Source of the DNA: Acidifodinimicrobium sp049967035
Lineage (GTDB): Archaea > Nanobdellota > Nanobdellia > Parvarchaeales > Parvarchaeaceae
Assembly: GCA_049967035.1 (NCBI GenBank)
Contig: JBMFTM010000008.1
Location: 1-21,512 of the forward strand
Length of the DNA stretch: 21,512 bases
Direction: 5' to 3'
A program made the position numbers and the translations under genes. Positions within the stretch are counted from its first letter, which is position 1. The number at the start of each line of letters is the position of its first letter. Below the pieces are notes generated by a model, which saw nothing but the letters and a program-made list of their open reading frames with translations, was not told the DNA's origin and did not search any database. Positions 14,690 through 21,512 of the stretch are shown here, piece by piece.

Positions 14690-16024
14690 TCAAAGATTCA
14701 ACTCTAGCTCTTGATTATCCAGGAGAATGTGCGATGTTTTACCAAGCTCATATCCAAACTCCTTGCTTAAAGATATTCCTTCACTTATCTTATCTATCCC
14801 ACCATGAGACGGGATATAATGTTTAGGCATAAGCATCTTTATGAAATTCCTATGGTCATTTTTGTAGGCATGACCTGACACATGTACATTCTCCACTATA
14901 TAAGCTCCTTTCTCAGATAATTCTTTCTTAAGCATCCCCTTGTTTGCTATATTGACTGGAGTTGGTATAGTCTCGGATGAGAAAATAATCGCATCTTCAC
15001 TTGATAGTCTGTAGCTATATTCTTCCCCTGCCAATCTCTTTAGGAATGAATTCGGCTCACCTTGATGCCCTGTGCAGATTACTAGATACTTCCCAGGATT
15101 ATCATTGACAACTTTAAGCGCCCTATTGACCAGCGGGAACACCTTTGAAACTTTTGGAAATGTTTTTTTGTCCACAACGTTCGCGGATATAGCTGATTCT
15201 ATGTACAGGTCCATACTTCTGCCGAAGATCATAACCTGCCTGTCAAAGCGCTTAGCTACTTCTACTATATTCTTTATTCTGGCGATATGCGAAGAGAAGG
15301 TCGTCACAAATATAGTCTTATGTTTCAGACTTTTCCTTATCACATCCTCCAACATAGTTTTTGCCACGCTTTCAGAGAAGGAATATCCATCGAAGTCTAT
15401 TCTAGTGGAATCTGATATAACTGCTGCGATACCTTTTTTGCTCAACTCCTCAAGCCTTTCATAATTTGGCTTCTTACCAAGCGTAGGGTAATTATCAAAC
15501 TTCCAATCATTTGCGTATATCACCGCACCGTATGGACTATGGATGACTATCAAGGTGCTGCTAGGTATAGAATGCGTTATGTGGACTAGTTCTATGCTAA
15601 GTTTATCAGACACCTTAAAGATGCTGCCCTCCACAAGTCGCACTATCTTTAGATTAAAGCTATTATAGTCAGACATAAGATGCGCGAGTATCTTAGACGT
15701 GAATAAAGTAGTTATAATCGGACATTTATACTTGGCAGCTAAAAATGGCACAGCCCAGATGTGGTCTAAGTGCCCGTGGCCGATCACTATGGCCTTTACC
15801 TTCATCCCCTCCTTCTCAAAGAAATCCCTGTCATCGGGTATCACCCCTCCTTCTATAAGTTTCTCTGAGTCTTTGACAGTCAGGACTTTAGAATCCTCCT
15901 GAAAGTCTACAAGTCTCTCCATGTCTGCACCCATATCGGTTATTATTACTTCGCCGTCTATGTTTATTGCAGTCATATTTTTTCCTATCTTACTATATCC
16001 GCCTAAAGCTTCAATTTTTATCAT
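14690..16024 (-). CDS. rnj: RNase J-type metallo-beta-lactamase ribonuclease
   Basis: This 444-aa enzyme belongs to the beta-CASP metallo-beta-lactamase family and degrades or trims RNA, usually from the 5' end. Motifs: GHGHLDH (about 82-88; H83, H85, D87, H88), THSIPSS (H151), NDWKFD (D173), the beta-CASP stretch SDSTR...TTFSSHIARI (about 203-250), and the late VSGHAY and PSHGG (about 381-386 and 404-408). The domain order and length match archaeal RNase J. A strong Shine-Dalgarno fixes the start. No clear TATA lies in the 65-nt gap upstream, so it is probably co-transcribed with the synthetase-like gene before it. Confidence 0.93.
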   Translation of the reverse strand: MIKIEALGGYSKIGKNMTAINIDGEVIITDMGADMERLVDFQEDSKVLTVKDSEKLIEGGVIPDDRDFFEKEGMKVKAIVIGHGHLDHIWAVPFLAAKYKCPIITTLFTSKILAHLMSDYNSFNLKIVRLVEGSIFKVSDKLSIELVHITHSIPSSTLIVIHSPYGAVIYANDWKFDNYPTLGKKPNYERLEELSKKGIAAVISDSTRIDFDGYSFSESVAKTMLEDVIRKSLKHKTIFVTTFSSHIARIKNIVEVAKRFDRQVMIFGRSMDLYIESAISANVVDKKTFPKVSKVFPLVNRALKVVNDNPGKYLVICTGHQGEPNSFLKRLAGEEYSYRLSSEDAIIFSSETIPTPVNIANKGMLKKELSEKGAYIVENVHVSGHAYKNDHRNFIKMLMPKHYIPSHGGIDKISEGISLSKEFGYELGKTSHILLDNQELELNL

Positions 16025-16030
16025 AATTTA

Positions 16031-16036
16031 CCTCCT
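16031..16036 (-). promoter_or_regulatory. Strong Shine-Dalgarno of RNase J
   Basis: AGGAGG on the minus strand, 6 nt before the ATG at 16024. It fits a gene translated from within a longer transcript. Confidence 0.8.
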
Positions 16037-16089
16037 AACCTTAGCAAATGCTCAATTTGAACCCATCATTTTTGAACAAAACAACGGCT

Positions 16090-16998
16090 TCACAATGCAT
16101 TCACTAATTCATTTATCCCTTTAAATCCTCGCATTTTTGATATACTCCGCAGAATGCTTACAACTCCACTGCCATACTGCATGGCTTTCTTTTCCCTGTA
16201 GACTATCCTGCGATCTATACCTATATCATCCGCGATAGATCTTAGTATATTTTTGTTAAATACCTCCTTTTCGTTTTTATCATGATTATAACTCATAGCC
16301 AGGCTGACAAACTTATCTGTCAAATAAGGAGAGTCAACTCTGACATTGAACGTCTTAGCTAATTTGTTTATTCTAAAACCGTCGGTTGCATTCAGGTAAT
16401 AAACCCTATCCGATCTATAATCAATTAATTCATCTCTCTCCAAGTATTTATACTTATGGTAGCCAAACATAAGCTCGTCACTGCCCATGCCGGTCAAGGC
16501 TGTTTGAAGGTTTTCCTGTTTCATTTTTTTAAGGCACAGATACTCAACCACGCCAAGTATCAGGTCATAGCCTCCGAAGCCGAGATCTTTCAAAGATTTT
16601 ACACTGCTTAATACGTTATCCTCATCAAGGAAAACACTGATTATGTCCGCGCCAAGTTGTTCGGCTAAGATATTAGAGTATACCAGATCTTCGCTCCCTT
16701 TCAAACCGCATGATATGAACTTGACATCTTTGTTTTTATCATGCTCGATCTTGGCTACAAGTGATGAGTCTATCCCTCCTGACAAGAGGACTGCATCAAC
16801 CTTCTCTATAGACTGATAAAGGACCTCTTTCATCCCTTCCTTCAAATTCTTAACTAGTAAAGAAGGGAAGAGAAGACTGTGTATTGAGGTAACTTTGTCC
16901 AAGTTTATATTCGAATTACCAGGAAAAACGAATAAAAACCTACCAAATTTTTGGTTTAAGCCTTCTTTATTAATAAGACCTGTCTTTAATTCTTCCAT
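16090..16998 (-). CDS. Asparagine-synthase-like synthetase domain, no glutaminase
   Basis: This 302-aa protein has the PP-loop SGGIDSS (73-79) and TGMGSDELMFGYHKY (169-183), the two hallmarks of the C-terminal synthetase domain of asparagine synthetase B and relatives, which make an acyl-adenylate. Asparagine synthetase B is near 500 aa with an N-terminal Cys glutaminase; here only about 65 residues precede the PP-loop and there is no Cys2. It may use free ammonia, receive it from a partner, or amidate a different substrate. The start follows the DUF192 stop by 1 nt, so the two are translationally linked. The end is intact, so this is not a broken gene. Confidence 0.8.
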   Translation of the reverse strand: MEELKTGLINKEGLNQKFGRFLFVFPGNSNINLDKVTSIHSLLFPSLLVKNLKEGMKEVLYQSIEKVDAVLLSGGIDSSLVAKIEHDKNKDVKFISCGLKGSEDLVYSNILAEQLGADIISVFLDEDNVLSSVKSLKDLGFGGYDLILGVVEYLCLKKMKQENLQTALTGMGSDELMFGYHKYKYLERDELIDYRSDRVYYLNATDGFRINKLAKTFNVRVDSPYLTDKFVSLAMSYNHDKNEKEVFNKNILRSIADDIGIDRRIVYREKKAMQYGSGVVSILRSISKMRGFKGINELVNAL

Positions 16999-16999
16999 T

Positions 17000-17344
17000 C
17001 TAAACTTTTCTTTTGTTCTTCAAGGATAATTTGTCGCCTACCTTTATCATTGATCCTTTCCCTTGGGGCAACTCCAGAACATGAACAGCATTCGCAGGCC
17101 CATAGTAAAGCCTCCACGGCCTGGCCAAAGTCTTCTTCACAACTATATTATCTCTGTCAAGCCACACCACATCAAGGTTGAATCTAACAAAATTCATATG
17201 TATGTCTTTTACATCTGGTAGGAAAGCGCCGTTTCCTGGAGAAGAAACAAACATTAGCCCCATTATTTTTGACCCTAAATCTTGGCAGTATTTCACTGAT
17301 TTAGCAATCAACTTTTGGTTTCTGTAGATATCAACTAAAAACAT
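17000..17344 (-). CDS. DUF192 family protein
   Basis: This 114-aa protein shows the DUF192 pattern: GLMF (29-32), IHMNFVRFNLDVVWLDRDNIVV (about 48-69), ARPWRLYYGPANAVHVLELPQG (about 74-95) and a final GDKLSL. The fold is a small beta barrel; the biochemical role is not established. Many bacterial members are exported, but no signal peptide is present here. It follows rps2 by 36 nt with GAGGAG just before the ATG and precedes the synthetase-like gene by 1 nt. Confidence 0.82.
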   Translation of the reverse strand: MFLVDIYRNQKLIAKSVKYCQDLGSKIMGLMFVSSPGNGAFLPDVKDIHMNFVRFNLDVVWLDRDNIVVKKTLARPWRLYYGPANAVHVLELPQGKGSMIKVGDKLSLKNKRKV

Positions 17345-17380
17345 ATCTCCTCTAGATAATATCTGTCTAACTCCAAATAC

Positions 17381-17974
17381 CTAAAAGCTTATCTCCTTTG
17401 ATATAAAGTCCTCAAAGCTTATTTTATTTAGTATGTTCTTCTCCTTATCTTTTGCAGCTTCATTTGCCAATAGATAAAGTATGAAACCGACACTTTCCGC
17501 TTTTTTGTTGTTTCCAGGTATTATAAAGTCAATAAAACGAAGATTGCTGTCATTATTGCATATCGCCATAACAGGTATCTTTATCTTCCTTGCATCTTTT
17601 ATAGCCCTTCTATCTGTAACGGGGTCCACTATGAAAAGAATTTTCGGTTCGAAGAAATTCTTATATGAGAGGTTCGTCAATGAACCAGCAAGGTATCTAC
17701 CAAAGTTTACGCTTACCCCCATTATCTTGGAGAAATTATACACTGGGTAATAAGCCTCATCAAATGTGGAAACAAATAGAACATCTTTACGTTTATAATT
17801 ATTTAGCAGCTTCGCAGCCAACTTTATTCTCTCATCGATAAGCTTCACATTAAAGATAACAAATTTGTTAGGTATTCTCTTGAAGACGAACTTTTCCATC
17901 GCCTTATTCGAGCCCTTCGTGCCTATCCTTACGCCATACTTCTTGTAAGCTTCTAACTTGTCGGTTTTGTTCAT
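17381..17974 (-). CDS. rps2: 30S ribosomal protein S2
   Basis: This 197-aa protein of the small subunit has the archaeal/eukaryotic (Sa-type) S2 signatures YGVRIGT near the N terminus, GRYLAGSLTN (about 92-101), DPVTDRRAIKDARKIKIPVMAICNND (about 117-142) and FIDFIIPGNNKK (about 147-158). The fold has the usual Rossmann-like centre, with a short C-terminal tail. It starts 2 nt after the enolase stop. The eno-rps2 pairing is a known archaeal arrangement in the large ribosomal/RNA-polymerase cluster; here the usual rpoN/rpoK neighbours are absent. Confidence 0.93.
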   Translation of the reverse strand: MNKTDKLEAYKKYGVRIGTKGSNKAMEKFVFKRIPNKFVIFNVKLIDERIKLAAKLLNNYKRKDVLFVSTFDEAYYPVYNFSKIMGVSVNFGRYLAGSLTNLSYKNFFEPKILFIVDPVTDRRAIKDARKIKIPVMAICNNDSNLRFIDFIIPGNNKKAESVGFILYLLANEAAKDKEKNILNKISFEDFISKEISF

Positions 17975-17976
17975 AA

Positions 17977-19149
17977 CTACTCACTTATCTCACTTAGTCT
18001 ATTTAACTTTTCTACTCTTTCCCCTCTATTTATACCTATCTTGATATAGCCGGCTCCTAGACCGAGGGCCAGATCAGATATTATCGAGGAGTTCGTCTCC
18101 TCCGAACGATGAGATAATATCTTCGCTAATTTATACTTATCGGAAAGCTCTGAATACCTTAAAACCTCATTCAATAAGCCAACTTGGTTAGGTTTTATAA
18201 GTGTGGCATTTATGCTCCCTTTGATCTTTTCCAGGCGTTCCACCTTCGTTGATGTTAGATCATCTCCGACTATCAATCCATCAACTTTCTTCATGACCTC
18301 CTTATAGCCTTCCTGGAAGTTCTCATCAACTGGGTCTTCTATGTAATATAAATCGAATTCGTCTGCTAATTTCACCATTAAATCTACTTGCTCCTCTTTT
18401 GTCAGAATTTCCTTGCCGTATATCGGTCTCTTATAATTGTATCTGTCGTCCTTGAAGAAAGTAGAAGCGGCGGCGTCTATACCAAGACGTATGTCAGCCC
18501 CTGTTTCCTTTATCACATTGCTAACAGCCCTACGTACAACTTCTAAAGACTCATAATCGTCCAATCCTGATATTAAACCACCTTCTGGATCCACCCCTCC
18601 GATGAAACTTATAGTCTTATCTGAAAGGAGCTTCTTGACTTCATTGTACACCTTTATTGTATGGTCTATACTCTCTCTAACAGAATCAGCCATTGTCAAA
18701 ACTAATATTTCTTGTATGCTCATCGCTGCCCTGGAGGCATGCACTCCTCCCCCTATCATCTTGCACACCGGTATGACTTTCATATTTGGCTTTGGAGAAA
18801 ACAACTGAAAAGGCTCAATATTTTTAGCCCTGGCCAATGCGTATACCAATGAATAGCTAAGAGAAAGGGAAGCACCCCCTATAAATTCCTCAGGTATAGT
18901 CTTTTCAATTTCAAATATATCATTCAAAGACGATATATCTTTGCCAACCAGACCACTCAAAAAAGAATTGAACTTTTGAACTATTTGATCTATGCTCTCC
19001 TTGAATTGCTTAACCTCATACATGCTTGTGCTTTCGCCTGCCGGAGAAGAGCCTCTGAATAACCCATCTTTTGTTCTCAGCTTTACTTCTATGGTATAAT
19101 TAGTATTTGAATTCAGTATCTTCCTAGATTCTATGCCTTCAATCTTCAT
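17977..19149 (-). CDS. eno: Enolase, divergent and short
   Basis: This enzyme dehydrates 2-phosphoglycerate to phosphoenolpyruvate. At 390 aa it is shorter than the usual 410-430. Metal ligands and catalytic residues are present: D225 (GIDAAAST), E271 (YIEDPVDE), D296 (VGDDLT), K319 (LIKPNQVG), HRS at 347-349, K370 (YIKIG), plus E189 and H137. The N-terminal motifs are unusual: the DSRGNPT region reads NSNTNYT and the SGAST loop reads AGEST, and AASEF is AASTF. Activity is likely retained, with an altered loop. A TATA-like element lies centred about 25 nt before the ATG in the 41-nt spacer after trmI, and rps2 follows after 2 nt. Confidence 0.93.
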   Translation of the reverse strand: MKIEGIESRKILNSNTNYTIEVKLRTKDGLFRGSSPAGESTSMYEVKQFKESIDQIVQKFNSFLSGLVGKDISSLNDIFEIEKTIPEEFIGGASLSLSYSLVYALARAKNIEPFQLFSPKPNMKVIPVCKMIGGGVHASRAAMSIQEILVLTMADSVRESIDHTIKVYNEVKKLLSDKTISFIGGVDPEGGLISGLDDYESLEVVRRAVSNVIKETGADIRLGIDAAASTFFKDDRYNYKRPIYGKEILTKEEQVDLMVKLADEFDLYYIEDPVDENFQEGYKEVMKKVDGLIVGDDLTSTKVERLEKIKGSINATLIKPNQVGLLNEVLRYSELSDKYKLAKILSHRSEETNSSIISDLALGLGAGYIKIGINRGERVEKLNRLSEISE

Positions 19150-19170
19150 TTAATCTTAATGATAAGGATG

Positions 19171-19178
19171 TATAAAAA
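19171..19178 (-). promoter_or_regulatory. Probable internal TATA box of eno
   Basis: The minus strand reads ATTTTTATAC, centred 25-26 nt before the eno ATG. This suggests a separate leaderless transcript for eno-rps2 and the genes that follow. Confidence 0.5.
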
Positions 19179-19190
19179 TGTTAAGTAAGA

Positions 19191-19937
19191 TTACTTTTTA
19201 GACACACCTAAATATCTCCTCATAATGGCTATAAAAGCCGTGTGCAGTATCGTACTGCTCTCCGGCCTTAGAATGTCCGATTTCACATCATTCTTCCACG
19301 GTATCTCCAAATTCTGCAGGAGCTTGACAACTTTTATATCATCTGGGACAGTGCGTAGAAGTTTCTCAACTTGTATGATAGATGGGAGGTAGCATACAAT
19401 GTAACCGCCTACCTTAACATTTTTCTTCACTATTGGTACAATCTTCTGAGGCTCTGGAAGGTCCAGCAGAATAATATCAAAATCTCTCTCCTTCACACCA
19501 GATGCTATGTCCTTGTTCACTATCTTCAAATTCTTAGCTTTAAAGAGCAGCTTATTCTTTTCAGCTATCTTGGCAAAGTCATCGCGTACCTCATAGGAAA
19601 CCACTTTCTTAGCGATACCTGCAAAAACACACGCTGCAAAGCCTGAGCCTGTGCCTGCATCTAATACCTTGCTACTGGAGTTCATCCCGGTATAGGCGAT
19701 TATGCTTCCCAAGTCCTTCAAGGTTATTATCTGTGGTGACCTTATGAACTTTCTAAATAAATCTGATACACTAGGATTTATTATCATAAAAGGGACGCCT
19801 TTATGCGTTTTTACAACAGAACCCGCTCTCTTGCCTTTTAACTTCTTTGAGGGGATCATGCCAAACTCTGTATTTATATCTTTTCCCTCTTCCGCTGAGA
19901 TCACTGTGCTTTCGCCCAACAAAAATATCCTGCTCAT
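19191..19937 (-). CDS. trmI: tRNA (adenine-57/58-N1)-methyltransferase TrmI
   Basis: This 248-aa SAM-dependent methyltransferase makes m1A in the tRNA T-loop. Archaeal TrmI modifies both A57 and A58. The N-terminal part is a small beta domain; RSPQIITLKDLGSII (66-80) is the GCD14/TrmI signature before motif I; motif I is VLDAGTGSG (91-99); the acidic residue after strand 2 is in SYEVRDD; and motif IV is DIILLDLPEP (154-163), where family members have D-x-P. The ATG overlaps the stop of the winged-helix gene by 4 bp (ATGA). Confidence 0.92.
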   Translation of the reverse strand: MSRIFLLGESTVISAEEGKDINTEFGMIPSKKLKGKRAGSVVKTHKGVPFMIINPSVSDLFRKFIRSPQIITLKDLGSIIAYTGMNSSSKVLDAGTGSGFAACVFAGIAKKVVSYEVRDDFAKIAEKNKLLFKAKNLKIVNKDIASGVKERDFDIILLDLPEPQKIVPIVKKNVKVGGYIVCYLPSIIQVEKLLRTVPDDIKVVKLLQNLEIPWKNDVKSDILRPESSTILHTAFIAIMRRYLGVSKK

Positions 19938-20752
19938 ATTTTCACTATGTTTATGGAGCTGCCGTATGCCTCCAATCCGCTTACTTTAGACGCGTTTGTC
20001 AGTATAAATGCAATGGTCTTCTTCTCGGTGAGATAGCCTAACAGTTTAAGTAAATCTTTTTTGGTCAGACTGCTCTTCATCATAACAGCTACTATCACCG
20101 GCACATTATATTGGCCGTACAATGCAAGGTATACTCCCTTTGACAGCTTCTCCGGTTTAGAAAAGTTCTTCGACAGTATAAGGTTGATTTCATCATCGTT
20201 GTCTACTTTGGTGGAAGCTCTTGCTGATCTAGAAACCTTGGGTTTGACTTCCTTTGAGCTGTATTGGTTAACTGGCTGCGCCTCTTGGCCTTTATTGAGT
20301 TCTCTCTTTATGTCCTCTTCGGACAGCTGATAGTAGCTATAAATATCTACCTGCTTGCCGGTATCTCTATCCACCGCTGTAACTTTATTTACAAAATCCG
20401 TTAAAGATTGAAGCATGTACCTTTCTGCAGGTAACAATTCATCGCCTCTTATTATCCGATTAGATTTGAATTTATCAACAATTCTCTTCTCTGCAGGCGA
20501 TAGAGTTTCATAGAGCTTATTTAGCGCTAAATCTTTGTTTAAAGCATAGACTGGTGATAGACCATATTTTCTAATCGTTTTGAAGATCTTTCCCGATGAA
20601 GCATAATAATCCAAGATTACACTTGTCTGTGTTGTGTCCTTGCCTATCGCCTCCGCTATATCTCCTATTAGTGCTGGCCCTCTAGACAAGAGAGACTCAA
20701 TCTTTGAACGCAAACTGTCCAACGAACTAAAATCATCCATAACTCCCCACAT
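19934..20752 (-). CDS. Winged-helix protein with unknown C-terminal domain
   Basis: This 272-aa protein (from ATG 20752) starts with a winged-helix-like domain at about 10-70 (SLLSRGPALIGDIAEAIGKDTTQTSVILDYYASSGKIFKTI). A second helical part (PAEKRIVDKF) reaches about 140, then a polar, serine/lysine-rich linker (about 150-185). The C-terminal domain (about 190-272) shows alternating strands and helices (GVYLALYGQYNVPVIVAVM, KKDLLKLLGYL, TIAFILTNA) and matches no family I can name. ATG 20752 is chosen because it lies 25-26 nt from a TATA box; TTG 20755 and ATG 20740 are weaker. It is translationally coupled to trmI by a 4-bp overlap, so a role linked to tRNA or DNA handling is conceivable but unproven. 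Confidence 0.65.
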   Translation of the reverse strand: MWGVMDDFSSLDSLRSKIESLLSRGPALIGDIAEAIGKDTTQTSVILDYYASSGKIFKTIRKYGLSPVYALNKDLALNKLYETLSPAEKRIVDKFKSNRIIRGDELLPAERYMLQSLTDFVNKVTAVDRDTGKQVDIYSYYQLSEEDIKRELNKGQEAQPVNQYSSKEVKPKVSRSARASTKVDNDDEINLILSKNFSKPEKLSKGVYLALYGQYNVPVIVAVMMKSSLTKKDLLKLLGYLTEKKTIAFILTNASKVSGLEAYGSSINIVKI

Positions 20753-20773
20753 CAAAATAAATATGATTATACA

Positions 20774-20781
20774 TTTATAAA
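20774..20781. promoter_or_regulatory. Palindromic TATA box shared by two divergent genes
   Basis: TTTATAAA is a perfect palindrome whose centre is 25-26 nt from ATG 20752 (minus) and 27-28 nt from ATG 20805 (plus). Both distances fit leaderless archaeal transcription, and no better TATA element is seen for either gene. Confidence 0.6.
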
Positions 20782-20804
20782 CAAAACTTGTCTATCAATG
20801 TAAG

Positions 20805-21497
20805 ATGGGATCAGAATATAAAATAATCGGGATTAGTTTAGTTGTGTTCTTTTTTGTAGTTTTTGCTTTAGTTTACTTTGGGATCTCATCATCTTTCGAT
20901 AATTCTCTATTCAATCTTATAAACCAGAGATGGAATGTGGCTTCGCTTAACAAATTCTTTGAATACGCTTCAATTTACGGCAGGAAGTACTTTTGGATCC
21001 CTATAGTGGCTATACTTTGGATATTCGGAAGCAGGGATTATAAGAAAACTGCATTGATGATGGCAATAGTTTTCATTATAATAATCATTGTTGGACTAAC
21101 AATAAAGGCAGTATACTTCAGACCTAGACCGTTCACTTCAATAGCAAGCGCTTTAGTACTCCTTCCAAAGCCGACTGATTCTTCATTCCCCTCTGGGCAT
21201 GCGTTAATAGTAATTGGGGGTGCAACTGTGGCGCTACTTATGTTGAAGAAGAGGTATTCCTTGCCACTGCTTGCTGAAGCTCTTATAGTGTCCTATTCAC
21301 GTATATACACCGGAATGCATTATCCGACAGATGTGATCGCTGGGGCTTTTCTAGGGGCAGGCATAGCTGTACTTAGTGTTGTTTACATTGAGAGAACGCG
21401 CATATTTTACTCTCTATTCAAGCTGATAAATAATATCTATTATGGGATAGTTGGTGCAATTTTGCCTTCTAAGAAAGCCAATATAATTAAAGAATAA
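20805..21497 (+). CDS. PAP2-family membrane phosphatase
   Basis: This 230-aa integral membrane protein has about six hydrophobic segments (roughly 7-27, 62-77, 82-102, 132-147, 152-164 and 177-197) and all three PAP2 motifs: KAVYFRPRP (K101, R106/R108), SFPSGH (128-132) and SRIYTGMHYPTDV (S165-R166, H172, D176). These enzymes remove phosphate from lipid phosphates or polyprenyl diphosphates such as undecaprenyl/dolichyl diphosphate; in archaea a role in recycling the lipid carrier of glycosylation is plausible. The C-terminal helix and tail are basic. It diverges from the winged-helix gene over a 52-bp spacer with one common TATA box. The gene is complete. Confidence 0.9.
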   Translation: MGSEYKIIGISLVVFFFVVFALVYFGISSSFDNSLFNLINQRWNVASLNKFFEYASIYGRKYFWIPIVAILWIFGSRDYKKTALMMAIVFIIIIIVGLTIKAVYFRPRPFTSIASALVLLPKPTDSSFPSGHALIVIGGATVALLMLKKRYSLPLLAEALIVSYSRIYTGMHYPTDVIAGAFLGAGIAVLSVVYIERTRIFYSLFKLINNIYYGIVGAILPSKKANIIKE

Positions 21498-21512
21498 TCT
21501 TCCTTTGAATGA

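Noticed and set aside
15072..15464. A 130-codon plus-strand open frame
   Set aside because: It is the antisense shadow of RNase J, whose motifs are complete.
1..21512. CRISPR array, tRNA or rRNA genes, insertion sequences
   Set aside because: No regularly spaced direct repeats, cloverleaf-forming segments or transposase-like frames were seen on either strand.

Overview
The window is a gene-dense, AT-rich stretch of an archaeal chromosome. The archaeal signs are ribosomal protein S2 next to enolase, an archaeal-type phosphoglycerate mutase (ApgM), archaeal RNase J, a RecA/KaiC-like ATPase, a TrmI (m1A57/58) methyltransferase, a TtuA-type tRNA thiolase, and promoters with TATA boxes whose centres lie about 25-26 nt before the start codon (leaderless genes). 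FtsZ is the only cell-division protein seen. Very short proteins for their families, overlapping genes and several divergent core enzymes suggest a small-genome lineage such as the ARMAN/DPANN archaea or relatives of Thermoplasmatota; that placement is an inference. No tRNA, rRNA, CRISPR array or insertion sequence was found.

Layout: 2-133 is the tail of a GH15 glucoamylase-like gene (+). 212-769 (+) is a small RecA/KaiC-fold protein without a P-loop, converging with a minus-strand unit of an intact KaiC-like ATPase and thrS (3380 to 759). Next comes another minus-strand unit: a low-complexity helical protein, apgM and polX (7131 to 3490), chained by overlaps. An 86-aa orphan (7469-7209) lies between this unit and ftsZ (8704-7619); the space after ftsZ holds two perfect hairpins. 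A 412-bp gap upstream of ftsZ holds a probable small structured RNA on the + strand (about 8774-8877) and the promoter of a MarR-like regulator (9117-9401, +). Facing that regulator is a two-gene unit of a 412-aa coiled-coil protein with an internal 63-residue duplication and a winged-helix protein (11131 to 9408).

The right half is a long minus-strand information-processing block: winged-helix protein of unknown function, trmI, eno, rps2, DUF192, an asparagine-synthase-like synthetase domain, RNase J, valS, a ubiquitin-like sulfur carrier and a TtuA/Ncs6 thiolase (20752 to 11193). The ubiquitin-like gene sits between valS and the thiolase, overlapping the first and 4 nt from the second, as expected for a carrier/thiolase pair. 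TrmI and TtuA-type enzymes both act on the tRNA T-loop (A58 and U54), a pairing known from thermophiles. At the right edge a PAP2-family membrane phosphatase (20805-21497, +) is divergently transcribed, apparently from one palindromic TATA box shared with the winged-helix gene.
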